Origin: Triatoma infestans
Taxonomy: Eukaryota; Arthropoda; Insecta; Hemiptera; Reduviidae
Assembly (NCBI GenBank): GCA_011037195.1
Contig: JAAEAF010002693.1
Coordinates: forward strand, 1 to 64,000
DNA length: 64,000 bases
Direction: 5' to 3'
Shown here: one piece after another, positions 31,200 through 43,523 of the stretch
Position numbering within the stretch: the stretch's first letter is position 1
How the letters are laid out: every line of letters starts with the position of its first letter
Notes under the pieces: model-generated
What the model was told of the DNA's origin: nothing
The model's input: only the letters and a program-made list of their open reading frames with translations
The model's database searches: none
Position numbers and translations under genes: made by a program

Positions 31200-32107
31200 A
31201 TGTGGCTTCTACGGGCAATTTTATCAGTTATCCGGGTCTATGATAAGGAAACTGATGAAATCAGTGGGAAAACTATTTTTAACGAATATCATTATTTATT
31301 TAGAATATCATCAGTGTATCCAGATTTAAATAAAACCAACATAATATTACATTCAATACAAATAATTTATTATTTTACAATATTAATGTCACATATATAT
31401 TTTTTCGTTATGACAGCGATTTATAATTACGATGATTTCTTCTTAATGATGAACTCATTCAATTTTGCCATCATTACAGCATATTTTACATTTTTTTTAT
31501 ACACAATGTTGAAACATCGTACGGATATTACCATCATTCATAGAATGATTGGCAATGAAGTTTATATATATGAATTGGAAGAACTTGATCATGTGGAAAT
31601 AAATAATATAAAAAATAAACATTTAAATTTTAAAAAATTACTAAAAGCCATAATGCCGATAGTAAATTTTCTTTGTGGTTTCTGTGTTATAATTCTGGGT
31701 CCTTATATTGATAAAGTGTTAGGCTATATAGACTCTAGAATTTATATAAAAAATGGGATAAATTTTTTATTACCAATACCAATAATGTATCCATTTGATA
31801 CACTTGGAGAGAGTCAGTTTATTTTCGGATTAATTATGCAATTATCACTTGCACTAATCTTAGTATCAGTATTATTATCTATGAGCGCGATATATATTAC
31901 AGTATGTACAAACATTACATTGCAATTAGAACTATTGAAACATTCCATAAAAACTATAGAATTAAGAAGTAGAAAACTATATGAGAAATTTTATTATAAG
32001 AAAAATAAAAAATTGGAAATAGCAAATCTTTATACAAATGAAGAATTTAGCAAATGTATGGAATTTTGTTTGGTGCAAAATATAAAACATCATCAAAGTA
32101 TTCTCAG
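31200..32107 (+). CDS. OR-B exon 1 (residues 1-303)
   Basis: 908 nt ending at AG|GTTGGT inside an Arg codon, as in OR-A. Beyond the donor the open frame runs on for about 29 codons, but that stretch is intron and repeat sequence. Confidence 0.88.
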
Positions 32108-32194
32108 GTTGGTTGCTTATTTATTTATTTATTTTACTTTCTCTTATCACTGGTTTGGAAATCCCCTGAGTAAGAAAAATGTTTTTAGCGCGTA

Positions 32195-32234
<40 letters not shown>

Positions 32235-35200
32235 CGGAAATCGCGGTTGGTTTGCTCCTATGTTCCAAATCAGATCCCATATTTCGCCACTGATTCAATT
32301 GATCAACCACTTGTAGGAAATCGCATGAATCATGCAGCTTACACCGTATCACTTAAGGTTTCGGTAGCAAATATAGTTTCACAATCTCAGCAACTATAAA
32401 TCTTATCACTTAACGCTACCTTCCAAAACACAGATTTTCAAAATACTTACTATCCCTTTTATGTATGATTCTTTAGTGGAATGTCAATGTTGCCAATCTA
32501 ATAACACTCAAAGTCCAAAAATAACATTATTCTTATTTAAATAGATAGTTCTTTGTCTTTTTAATTTGAAGGCCTCGTATTTTTTCATAATCAGGGCACC
32601 ACAAAGCACGTATTTCCCCTTGAAATCTCGAATAGCTATATTCGTTCCGCAAAACCACGAGTCGATATTGACAATTTTTTAATTCTCTTAACTTAATCTT
32701 AATATAAAACTTTAAGGAAATAAAATCTTCCGCGTTTACTTATAATGTTTATCGAGCAATCATTCAAAAATTTATAATTTGGACAGAATGATAATACATA
32801 TAAACTATTCTACTTCTGAAAATTGAAGTAAAATTTACTTATAGTCTGATATATTATTGCTTTATTCTTTACATATTGAATTTGAGTTTATTTCAAGCAC
32901 ATTATTTACAACATTTACAGGATGCACCATCATTTTCTAAATTTAGCGAAATTTGTAATGGTGGCTGCAGTAGGTACAGGTGGAATAATGGTTGCAGTAT
33001 CAGCTTTTCTAGCCACTTCGGTAAGTTTAATTTTGGCATACATAAATTATTTATTTTATTTGAAATATTGTATGAATTTATACAATTCTGTGTGCGTGAA
33101 AGGTTACAGACCGCCCTGGAGGGCTCATGGCATTTTTCGTTCTTTGTACTGCTCAGATTTGTAATATATTATCATTGTGCTATATGGGACAACTCATCTC
33201 TGATATGGTAAACTCATTTATATATTATGATCACTATTAAATGGGATCTGTTATGAAATGGGCTCTACGGCTTTCCTCAACAAATCAAATGTCTTCTCCT
33301 CCACTGACTCATATTCACTTTCCAAGATCGTATTCAACACTTTTCCAGCTAGTAAAATCGGAGTCTTCCCCAAGGCCTTGTTCCTCTAGGGTGCCCTCAA
33401 TTCGCTCTCCTGTGGCCACGCAGGCTATCCATTCTATGCCAATGGCCCAACCACCGAAGTCATCCCGTTTTAAACACAGTTACCAGATCGTGCTTCTTAT
33501 AGAGAACCTTAGCTCAGCATTCTTTCTGATCTGATATACTTCATTCACCATGATGCAGATGAGAGTCGAAGCTCACCTGTAAGTCTCAGAGCTATAATTA
33601 AAGACTGGCCTAAGGACTTTTTTAATACATCTGATTTTCGGGTGATGTTTTTATTTCAGGAGAATATTTCATTTGTTTTCGGCATGATTCTATTTTTAGA
33701 ACCCTTGTCTATCTCTTTTCTAAGACTAAGAAACAACCTACATACATATTTGAATTATTGAACACCTATGAAACATGTTCACCGACCTGCAAATCTCCAA
33801 ATCTTCGATCAGTAAGAATGTCATAATTTTTATCAGTTTTCCTTATTAATCTCCAGCTCTTCGGCTTCAATCTTCAACTCTGGTAAGCATTTTTTATTTT
33901 AAACTCACTGATCAATCCAGTTACTTGCTATTAGAAGTTAGGTATTAGTTAAACTCCATATATAATGCAAATGTGCCTTACTGAAGATGGGAAGCTTTCC
34001 CGAAACGTTTAGGGAAACCTAAGATTGTTTTTTATTACTTCCCGAACCAAAACCTCAATAATTTTCCAAAAATTATACAAATGGAAGGGGCGAACAAAAA
34101 TTGCTCAGTTCATGTCTCTTTTACTTGAATTATTTTTCTGAAAAAAAAAGAGAGAAGATTTTAGACAATTATTGGAGGTCTACCAGTTACTTTAAAATTA
34201 AATTTGCACAATGTTTTTTAGTTTTGACATAGAGCGCTCCAAATAAGGGCGCTCAGGTCAACAATTAAAACCGCCTACCAGATTTTTATGGCTAGCCGAA
34301 CTAAACATTGCATGATAGTAATTTTTAAAGAAAATTTGTTATTAAATTGTATTAATAATTGTAAGAGAAAATCGTATCACTGTTTCACACTAGATTTTTT
34401 TTTTCTTTATTTAACTAAAGTATAATTAAATATCGGAAATATGTGGATGAGTCCGCAACGGTGGATAACCTTTGGTATCTGGACCATAATCTCGACGGTA
34501 TACCAAGTTCGCTATCTCGGTATATGCTTAGACAAACGCTATCTTGGAATGCATCAAACTAGGCTGAAGAGACAGGAACTAAACAGACTATTTAAACTTC
34601 TTTCTAACCTATCCTGGATATTTTATCCGTCGTAGCATGCATATTCCTTTTATTCCTGACCGGCTTTGGATTTTCATCAGTTGTCAGAGCAAATTCGCCA
34701 ATTCGTTCACTTCAACGCCATGTTTCTGTTACATTCACACATGTTGGTTTGTTGGTTTGGATGGGAAAGGTTCCCATCTTCAGTACGGCACATTTGTAGT
34801 ATGTATGGAGTTGTACTAATACCTAACTTATAAGTACGGTAACTGGATTGTGTTTGAAAGGAGCACAGATTAGTAATAGTGTATTTTTATAAATCTCTAA
34901 AATTAGATATTTAGTGTATAATTATTTTACATCAATGAGTTAAAAAAAAAAAATGCTTACCAGGAGTTGAAGATTAGAGCCAAGGTGCTGGAGATTAATG
35001 AGGAAAACTGATAAAAATTATGACATGGTTACTATTCGCCCATTATCAGGATGTTTTTGTCAAAACAGTGTTATAAATAGACTTGATATTTAGTTTAATA
35101 CACTCCTGATGATGGGCGAAAGCCCGAAACCGGTCGATGATCACAAAAAGAAGCAGGCTATCATGGAAAATATCTCTGATACTTTCCAGCTCTGCGGAAC

Positions 35201-37258
35201 CAACCACAATCACAACAAAATTGAAAGGCCAATTTTATAAGAGCGTTGTATACCAAGGTAAAAACCCTGCTTTCATTATCGAAGAAATTGAGAAACACAG
35301 AAACGGAAAAAAAACACGTTATGTTGCACGGCATTCACCAACTTAAAATGCATAATTGAATTTGTTGTAAAAATGTCGAGTTTTCAGAGGAAATAGATTG
35401 GATGTTGGATGAACATTTTATGTCAAATTTTTATTTGTTTTTTTTCTCTCTTTCGCTCTCTGTTACAGAATAATCAACTTAATTTGGAAATATACTCAGT
35501 GAAATGGTTTTATTATACTAAAAAATTCAATAAATACTTAAATATCCTACAGTTGTATACTACTAAAGATATGGCCGTAGTTGGTGCATTCAGTTTAATT
35601 GCAAATATGGAAACATTTGGCACGGTAATTTTTCTTTTAAATTTATTGCGTTTTTGAAATTTATAAATAATTTATAATTAACTGGATTTCACAGTATGTT
35701 GCATATATTTATAGGGAATAATATTAGTTTACTGATACTTCAAATCCAGTTTAAAAAAGTGTCCTTTTATCTGAATTTTATGTGTTCTGTACATTACAAA
35801 TGCAAACTATTACTGCTCTCCTCATGTGCCTTCCGTATATTCCCGTTCAGAAAGATACAATGGATGGATTGCTATTAAAAACAGTAAAAATAATAATAAT
35901 AAAGTTTCCCTTTTTGGTCAAAATCTTTTGAAGAGTTTGACATTTCGTGAATTGTTGGAGAAGGCAAATTGAATGTTTAGAGCGCTGTTTCTGTGAACTT
36001 GGATCTTTAGAGCCAAACAATCGGACATTCAAAATAATAATTCCATCGTTAAAAATTTAGTGTTATTTTAGTTCTTTTGTTATTATTATTATTGTTTTAT
36101 TATTGTGCTACCCAGTGGTGTCAAACATGAGACTGTTCACCTACAACACCCTTTCAGCATTGAGAACTCTAAGGCACCTCAGAAACGGGGAAAGTTCTAG
36201 GGATGATATATCTTACTCCCCCGCCATGTAAACCCAGGCTTCCAAATTGTCTCGGGATGATACCATCGCAGTGCTTTAGGTGGTGAAATGGGGTTTCATC
36301 CTTCTTCTCACACTGGTGCTATCGTGTTTTAGGCCCAGCTTCTTCACGTGCCCCCTGAGTCTACAATGTCCCGTGAAGAAAGCCGTAAGCATGCGAAGAT
36401 TATTTTTGCTTAAACTCATGCATGCTACAGATCTCTTCTGGTTATACATGACGGCCAAGCAGATCTTAGCATGCCTCAGAAATTTTCAAGAGCTATGCAC
36501 TCTTCACTTCCTCCTTCTTCTTGAGTTCATCCCCAGAAAAAACAGGTCGCTTTTTCCACAGAAAGATTAAGGTTCCAGAAAGGGAGATGCAACGCCTATC
36601 CAGGATGCCAGGGGGTCGGCCATCTTATTTCCTTCCATGCCAACATGCCCTGGCACGCAAAATAGATAAACTCTATTATCTCTGCCCAGGTCATTAAGTT
36701 TGCTGAGACATTCCCACACCATTTTAGAGCTGATAACACGTGACATCAGTGTTGTTTTTTTATTATAGGATGATGATTGTCTTATTGCTTCCAATAAATC
36801 CAATAAATGAAGAGAACAATTACACTGTGTGATGTCTAATAAATTTGTTACACTACCATTTTGCCATTCATGGTAACACGACACTAAAGAAGCTCATTGC
36901 AATATGGGCGTAATGTCGGTTTGTAGCAAACCACTGACGCGGTCTCACCCGAAAAATTAGAGTTTTTTCACAGTGGCAAAAACCTGAATAAAGTGTCTAA
37001 ACCATTTATCCGCGAGATTATTTTTCTATGGGCTCATTGGAACAAGGGAGTTATAGGATGCTTAACCTATAAAAGGCTGAAGTCTGAATTGTGTAGGTTA
37101 AGCGTAATATGTGTAAACATCATCTTATTAATTTCTGTTTGTAATTTAATTTTACACCTTACTTTTTACACAAATATTTTTTTTTAACACACTTGTTTCA
37201 GATCATGAACTCCGCATATTCATATATGAGTCTGCTGTTTGCTTGGAATTCATCATAA
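31200..37258 (+). CDS. Odorant receptor B (7tm_6 family), five exons
   Basis: Exons are 31200-32107, 32921-33020, 33103-33207, 35469-35624 and 37202-37258, giving 441 residues, the same as OR-A. The first 44 residues align with OR-A without gaps at about 20 identities. Hydrophobic segments lie at about residues 47-72, 82-104, 150-170, 206-240, 312-335, 342-368 and 405-436. Shared marks are MYPFD (196-200), MEFCLVQNIKHHQ, NMETFGT and AYSYMSLL. The ATG at 31200 is chosen because it aligns with OR-A's start; the GTG four codons earlier is not needed. Intron phases are 2,0,0,0. A possible polyadenylation signal AATAAA lies at 37457. Role: ligand-binding subunit with Orco (family knowledge). Ligand unknown. 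Confidence 0.9.
32135..32231 (-). repeat. ACTTTCTCTTAC-family end plus (TA)n tract in OR-B intron 1
   Basis: 'tttactttctcttatcactgg' at 32139 is the family's right end in minus orientation, about 30 bp into the intron. (TA)n runs 32198-32231. Confidence 0.6.
32235..32915. other. OR-B intron 1, unassigned
   Basis: AT-rich with no domain seen. The intron ends 'acaacatttacag'. Confidence 0.5.
32921..33020 (+). CDS. OR-B exon 2 (residues 303-336)
   Basis: 100 nt. After completing the split Arg it reads MHHHFLNLAKFVMVAAVGTG and on to FLATS. Donor gtaagt. Confidence 0.88.
33103..33207 (+). CDS. OR-B exon 3 (residues 337-371)
   Basis: 105 nt, read VTDRPGGLMAFFVLC to MGQLISDM, matching OR-A exon 3 codon for codon in length. 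The preceding intron is only 82 nt, and the acceptor 'gtgcgtgaaag' has a poor pyrimidine tract. An AG six bases later would add no stop but would spoil the shared length. Confidence 0.8.
33250..33560 (-). mobile_element. LINE C-terminal remnant in OR-B intron 3
   Basis: The minus strand reads LRWLGHWHRMDSLRGHRRAN then GHPRGTRPWGR. This is the RWLGH..RM....G.R..GRP pattern at the C-terminus of the LINE type also present at 54360-55510. Stops are present. Confidence 0.6.
33976..34014 (+). ncRNA. Hammerhead-ribozyme-like motif
   Basis: Stem I CCTTA (33976-33980) pairs with TAGGG (34010-34014; one wobble). The core is CTGAAGA, then an extra T. Stem II GGGAA/TTCCC (33989-33993 and 33997-34001) has loop GCT. 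GAAAC and GTT (cleavable NUH) follow. Stem III would be only AC/GT with no loop, so cleavage would need two RNA copies. The sequence differs from the 8766 copy but the fold is the same. Confidence 0.4.
34430..34760 (+). mobile_element. LINE reverse transcriptase thumb remnant in OR-B intron 3
   Basis: VYQVRYLGICLDKRYLG then LKRQELNRLFKLLSNLSW is the segment after the RT catalytic core in Jockey/I-type LINEs (V.YLG..LD..L). Later RANSPIRSLQRHV appears in another frame. Confidence 0.65.
35101..35215 (+). mobile_element. Half copy of the hammerhead-bearing element
   Basis: Matches the right arm of 8629-8880: 'cgaaaccggtcgatgatcac', 'gaagcaggctatcatgg', 'ctttccagctctgcggaacc'. It has the cleanest catalytic text of all copies: CTGATGA (35106-35112), GGGC-GAAA-GCCC, GAAAC and GGTC. 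ACCGGT after GAA is self-complementary. Stem I is poor here (2 pairs). Confidence 0.65.
35469..35624 (+). CDS. OR-B exon 4 (residues 372-423)
   Basis: 156 nt, acceptor 'ctgttacag', donor gtaatt. Reads NNQLNLEIYSVKWFYYTKKF to NMETFGT; the pattern IY..KW.YY and the KD (TTKDMAV) match OR-A. Confidence 0.9.
36190..36890 (-). mobile_element. LINE RNase H remnant in OR-B intron 4
   Basis: Minus strand: VYLFCVPGHVGMEGNKMADP at about 36689-36630 is the last RNase H motif. NNLRMLTAFFTGHCRLRGHV at about 36400-36340 is the Cys/His tail. Same LINE group as 28384-29930, but a different copy. Confidence 0.75.
37202..37258 (+). CDS. OR-B exon 5 with stop (residues 424-441)
   Basis: Acceptor 'cacttgtttcag', then IMNSAYSYMSLLFAWNSS and TAA. 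Same helix-7 end as in the other two copies. Confidence 0.9.
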   Translation: MMNSAYSYMSLLFAWNSS

Positions 37259-37456
37259 TTTCTATAAATTCTATGCAAAATTTGTTTCTATTAATAGTTT
37301 AATTTAATAATGCCATCTAATATTTGTCATCTATTTAAACATAATGTAGTTTATTTATTGCCATTTTATGAATATTGCAAAATTTTATTGCTTGTATTAA
37401 CTATTTATATTAAAAACAAAATTACTAGTGCTAGTGGGTAATCACTTTTTAATGAA

Positions 37457-37462
37457 AATAAA
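37457..37462 (+). terminator. Possible polyadenylation signal of OR-B
   Basis: AATAAA about 200 bp after the stop codon. Common by chance in AT-rich DNA. Confidence 0.3.
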
Positions 37463-37779
37463 CAATATATTCTAATATTGTCAAATTTTCATCCACTATT
37501 AAAATAATATATTGTAAGAAATTGTTAATCCTTACAACTATGTGTTAAGTTCTGTTTGTTGTATACAAACACCCTAAAATTCTGGCAGAAGAAAAAAAAC
37601 ACCCCTGTTTTGTGTAAAACAATTTTGTAAACTTTCACAATTTTCATCATCTCTTGACGATACTTACCTCCTACTCCCTATCTCTAAATATGATTACTTA
37701 TCCCTCTCCAAATGCTCCAAATATATATTAACAGAATTTTACTACTATGTTATGAACAGACTGACTATGTTAACAATTC

Positions 37780-38560
37780 ATATTTGCCTCTAAAATACCG
37801 TAGTCCTATCTCCTCATCACTAACGGTTCCAAAGATCTGAATAGAGTTGATTGTTCCATATTTAACCCCCCCAAAACTAATTCAAGCAGTGTACAGACTT
37901 CCTATCATTGCCTCAATATAAATGTTGAACTGATTGCAATAAATAAATGCCTTGAACTAGGATGAAAAATATTGTCTATTAGCAAAAGTATGTTGCATAA
38001 ACTCAAATAATCTGGGTGCAACGCTTCATCTACAATTTTTAGGATGGTCAGTTTAATGAACAACATCCTTAACTATGATAGATCTGTACATTTAATCTAA
38101 GTTGAAGGGCATGCATGATTGGCAGGCAATGAAATCAATTCAGCTTAATAACTCAGATTATCTAATTCAGCTTAAAGAAATCACTTTATTTAGAATGGCA
38201 AAAAAACTATATAACTGCTACAGATAATAGCAGTTATACCGTACAACTTTCCATACACACAAAGCCTCCTTCCACAAATACAAAGGAAACAGGCATTTTT
38301 ACAGTACCATAAGCAGGCTGAGATTCAACCATAATTATTCTCCACACCCCTTAGCCAGAGTAGGAATTATTACAGATCCGCGTTGCTCAAGTGTTTTGGA
38401 GCATCTACCAGATGATAATCACATAATAATAGCCTGCGAGAAATTTAAAGACAGACAACAGTTATGGAACGCAATTATCGCTTAGAAATGTCCATTGCCA
38501 CCCAATTTAGTCACGTTACCCAACCTTCTGAATAAATCCACATAGACCAGCACCACTTTA
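37780..38560 (+). mobile_element. LINE RNase H and tail remnant downstream of OR-B
   Basis: ITNGSKDLNRVDCSIF at about 37820 is an RNase H start. VEGHA and GNEINSA at about 38105 are its last motif with a stop inside. RFNHNYSPHPLARVGIITDP and HIIIACEKFK at about 38320-38455 are the Cys-rich C-terminus. Several stops. Confidence 0.7.
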
Positions 38561-38699
38561 TAAAATCTAAAAGTATTAAACTATATAATAGCATAAAATC
38601 CATCATAATCCAACACAAGAACACTAATAATAATACACATATACACACAATAAATATCACTGAATATTGCACTATTAATCTCTTACGTATTCTCACCTC

Positions 38700-40140
38700 G
38701 TATTGTGACTGTTTACTAAGTTACATTAGGCCACAGAAGAGAGAGAGAAAGAAATGTTCTGTTCTATGTTTATATTCAAACGAATAAGCGAGCCAATTGG
38801 TATTGTAATCTTCTGATCTTTTATAAATTATTAAATCTATAATAATAATAAGCCATTTATTACTCTTAATGTACAATTACATGAATGGTTGGATTCTTTT
38901 TACAAAATTAGCAAGACTGGTGTGGCGCCTAATAGAGTTCAGTTAGTTCTCAAGTTATATATTCTTCTAAAAGCTTTTTAAACAGAAATAGTTGATTGAG
39001 AATATATAATCAACTAAATAAATGATTATTAAATGCACATCTCATTATATTAGTTTGCTAATTTTTAAACTATCTTGTATACACAAAAAAGAAAAGAAAA
39101 TATACAAAATAAATTTCACATTCTTTATACTGTTTCATTATTACAGCATCAAATCCTATATCTCATCAGAGAATGTTCCAACATGATTATCAGTATGCAC
39201 AGCTTCAGGAAGGTTCGGTTGCATTAAAAAAAGAATAAGCGAGAAATCTATCATTTGATAAACGTTCAACTTTTTACTTTCTCTTACGGTTGGTGAGAGG
39301 AAATATAACACAGCTAGTACAGCAAAAAAATCTGTTTTTAGTTCTGCGGAATTTTTGTATTAAATTTCTAATTTTATATTTGGCTAATCTTTTCTTTATT
39401 AGTTTCTTGTGCTCGAGTTTGGAAAAAGGCGTGCCTCTCTTCTGTAAGGGATATCTTGACTGCATCTCCTCCTCCGCAAATGGACCGTTGAATTTCCTAA
39501 TTCAATCTAAACTCTATTACAAATTTGCTATAGTGTAAGTCACTAGATATCAGCTCAAGAGATTAAAAAAAAAAATTTCTCTACTTCGAAGGTCGATGTG
39601 GAATCGGTATTCAACCCAACATCTAGACACAAGAGAAAATTGGAATTTATGTGTGTTGTTTTTCATGATTACAACTGAACACCTGAATACACAAAGGTTA
39701 AGAATAAAATCACAAATCTTTGTAACGTTTACACAAACATACACATACGTATACACACACACACAAAATTTTCATATATTTTCACCTTATTTATTTTTCC
39801 ACAAGCTCAGTTATTTGGAATTTTCCCAAGAGAAAATATAGTAATAGATCAAAAAGTTTTTGTTAGTAATACAATAGAAGGCCGTTATATTTACATATTT
39901 ATGTTAGGTTTATGATATATTGTTTACTGTTATAGAGGGCGCAATCTATTGTGTGAATGTATGTGTGTGACACTATATGTATAAATAAAAAATCTTAGAG
40001 ATACCTATGCTATAGACCCGTCTTGTTTTGATTTAACTTGAATAAGTGTTTTTAACCTTCTTTAAGGAGGACTTAGTTCCAACTAAAGTAATCTTAAGAA
40101 CAAATAAGAATTTTTACCTCTGATACGCCTCAATTTATGC
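38700..40140. other. AT-rich intergenic DNA
   Basis: No gene. 'tttactttctcttacggttgg' at 39271 is an end of the abundant repeat, and a short CA run lies near 39733-39764. Confidence 0.5.
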
Positions 40141-40269
40141 AGGTTCTATCCCTGCATGACCGACGCTAGAATAAGTCTGCACCTATTTCCAGAACTAAGA
40201 TGTAACTAAAGGACCAAGCTCCACGTGGCATCTCGTATAGATCCTCTATAGAGCTTGAAATTGAAGCTC

Positions 40270-40440
40270 TTTCCCACTCCAACGCTCAAAAATTGTCCAC
40301 CCTTGACTGGTGGGGGATATCTGTCGTTTTCCGAGAGAGGGAGTGAACCCGATCTTAATTCCACCTAACATCCTTCCTTGAAGGTAACATATTGTAATCT
40401 TCGACTGTGGGTTGGAGGTGTTAAACAAAATTTCCTTAAT
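40270..40440. repeat. Repeat D, copy 1
   Basis: Shares with 41540-41720 the phrases 'ccttccttg', 'ttcgac.gtgg.ttggagg' and the flanking order. Divergent, with unknown identity and no domain in either strand. Confidence 0.4.
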
Positions 40441-40899
40441 TTTTTTCCTTCTATCCCATTTTATTGCATCTATAGGCGAAGAAACAAAGATGGCTCTGGA
40501 ATCTACAAGTGGCTAGTAACACTGCTTTTATGAGGCCATTGGAAAATGGTGCATAATATAAAGCATCCTATTCTCACTACAGAGGCCGTTTAGTGGGACC
40601 GTGGCACTGAAGGTTTATTTGGAGGGCCCGTTATGCTCATATAAACTGAACCTTTTTTTTTGGAGGAGGAGAGGAAAATAAATTGAAGAAAAAACATGTT
40701 GTAACTGGTCTGTCTACATTACTATAAAGTGGACTGTAGTGGAAGAACGAAATAGAAAAATAATAGTTTGGATAAATAGTTAAGAGTTTAGAATATTTTA
40801 TAGTATCCAAAATAATATTTTGAAAATAGTTTAGAATATTTTATAGTATTTTGTTAATATTTTAAATGTATCTTAGTGCTGTGAATTTACCTTCAAAAA

Positions 40900-41400
40900 G
40901 AGTGTATTTTAGAGTCAGGTACTGTAAATTGGGGTCATTGCTATTAGGAAAACAAAGGCACAAAATCAGTTAGGCTAACTCTTTTGTAAAAGAAAATCCC
41001 CCCGCTAGAGAGAGCATTCCTTAGACAGTCAGACTTCTGCCTTCAAACCATACAGTCTGCATTCTGCTTTGAAGCCAGAACACTTTAGGAATCGCTCTCT
41101 TCAAATCAGTGCCAGATATAAGTTAAAACATAAGAGCCTTGTATTTATTCTAGATATACATCTGATTTATAATTGTGATATTGTAAAGTACTTGAACTTA
41201 CTTAGAGATAATATATTTATTTTAAAAGCAGTGTGATCTCTTGATTATTTCTTAATACTTCTATCTTTACCTCAAACATACTTACAAGCCCTTTTTATTA
41301 AACCGCTCGTGCTATTACTACAAACATACAACACATCAACCACATTACAGGACTCTCAGCAGATCCTCTTATGAGTATTACTTGAAATTGAAGATAATTC
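40900..41400. other. Unassigned, possibly LTR-like
   Basis: A less AT-rich patch at 40975-41120 ('cagacttctgccttcaaacc', 'ctgcattctgctttgaag') has internal similarity. No ends or target duplication were found. Confidence 0.25.
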
Positions 41401-41539
41401 TCAACATTAAGCCTATCCGGACTCCACGTGGCGTAACACCGAGAATTTCGTCAATTTTTTTCCAAGATGAAGCTAGTTTTCTGACTCACAACTACGCTTT
41501 GGGGAATTTTTTTTTTGAAGCGTCATCTGCACCATGGAA

Positions 41540-41720
41540 ATATCATAACCATTTCCCATGAAAGAGAAAAACGTATCAATTTTTCCACCCCACGTCCTTC
41601 CTTGCGATTGGTATGGTCTTTTGTTCTTCGACCGTGGCTTGGAGGGATTAATCCTAACTCATTTCCTTTTGTCTTATTTTTGATTGACGGCTGATGTAAC
41701 GGCATATTTCAAGGTGCGCA
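41540..41720. repeat. Repeat D, copy 2
   Basis: Partner of 40270-40440 in the same orientation. Confidence 0.4.
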
Positions 41721-41759
41721 ATGAGCTCTTGGGAGGCCCCGATTTCTAGAATAGAATAG

Positions 41760-42541
41760 AGTATTTGTAACGCCCTTAGCTTCAATTTATCTCCAAAACA
41801 TAATATACATATTATGGTGCAAGAGATACTTCATGTTTATGTTAATAAAGCTATAAAAATAATATATAGCATGCCATTAAAAGACGGCGTTAACCTTGGC
41901 GCTTCGTGGTTCTGGGGTATGTATTAATTTCAAGTGTTTTTGGAGTTTGATCTGTAGTCTTCTGGACTACAATGTAGTCACATTCAAGTAATTTTTGTTA
42001 TGGACTGTAAAACAAACATGTTTCGCTCTTCACAAATATTTTGAATAGAATATCAGATCTGAAGAAAATTTGTAAATGTTTTAATTTATTGTATTATCTG
42101 GTGCAAGAGAAAATCATATGTGTTCAATACCAGATTTTTTTTTTGTTTTTTAAATGAATGTGGCAAAATTTACTTTCATCAGATACTTTCATAATACTCA
42201 GATATACCACATTCCATTTTATAATACAGTACACTTTGTGTGAAGCATTGTCCGACATCAATTCCATCCATCAGCCAGTTTTTCTTTCAAATTCCTATTT
42301 CAAGATTCAGATCTCATTTCCATACATCATTTAAAGTGCTTATAGGTGATGTAAGCATTCAAGTAGATCGCACATTATTGTAAACTACGACCTCTAGGTT
42401 TTACATTTACATAATACAATGAACATGGTAAAACCTCATAGTATACAATAGAATGAGAAGGTAGAAACGTTTCTGACCCAGTTAGAACCCATTCTCCCTC
42501 CAGAACTAACCAACCGCTCGTATATTATCCCTTTTCTACCT

Positions 42542-42572
<31 letters not shown>

Positions 42573-43520
42573 AACTCCCCTATTCGTTCCCCGACTACAA
42601 GCTCTCTTCTTACACTATCACACTACCTCTACTACAAACCCGCATATTACAACTACTGTTAACACATAAATCCCCTGTTTGCATACAAAATCCCTATACT
42701 GCTTTTCCGGAATTTGTATGTCTGTATGTTTACACTTAATTTAATGCTTATAGTTCCTTATCATCTATAATTACATTAGTTCTAGAACAATTGTTATTAC
42801 TAATGAAACCATACAATATTAACTTAATATCATCTATTAGGGCAGTTTTAATAACGAATTTGACTTGCCATCTAAATTCTAATTTTGTGCAAATGATTAT
42901 GACAATGTGAACTATCATAAGCTGAAATTTCATTGTTACAGTGTGTACAGACAAGACTATAATTATTACTAAAGATTTTATGATCCGGTAGTCTTGCAAT
43001 GTGGATTTATGGCACTTAAAAGTCTGCTACATATAAATCTGCTATTACCTTGTGCAACAGGCCAGTTTGCCAGAACGTGATTTTCATTCTGGGGAGTTGT
43101 AGTAAGCAGGCCTTGTGTACCAAGGTACGCTATAAAATTAGCTCTCCAATTTTTCATCTGATCTTGGGGGTCAGTACCGACTTTGCTCTGAGTGGTATGG
43201 AACCTTGAGTATTCGCACTAAAGGCGAGTGCACTAGCGACTACATGAACGTGTGAGGGTTTATTTCTGTGATGGAGCAATTGTACAAGTATTTAATTATT
43301 AAAACAGATTCGAAGCTTCCTCCAGAACAAGAAGTTCCTAAGCATTTTGGACTATGGTTTCCTTTGTAATCATCGATGAAACCGGATTCTTTTTTTAGAA
43401 AATATTTAAAACATATAAAATCAAATTTAAAAGGCATACTGAAAGTTATTACCAAAATTACTTGGAAAAAATTATTATTAATTGTAAATGAAGACTATTA
43501 TTAGTTATTTTGTTTTTATT
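41760..43520. other. AT-rich intergenic DNA, no gene seen
   Basis: A pyrimidine-rich zone at 42470-42660 includes (TC)n and (CA)n runs. The frame at 42748-42999 (minus) has no domain I can name. Confidence 0.45.
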
Positions 43521-43523
43521 ATT

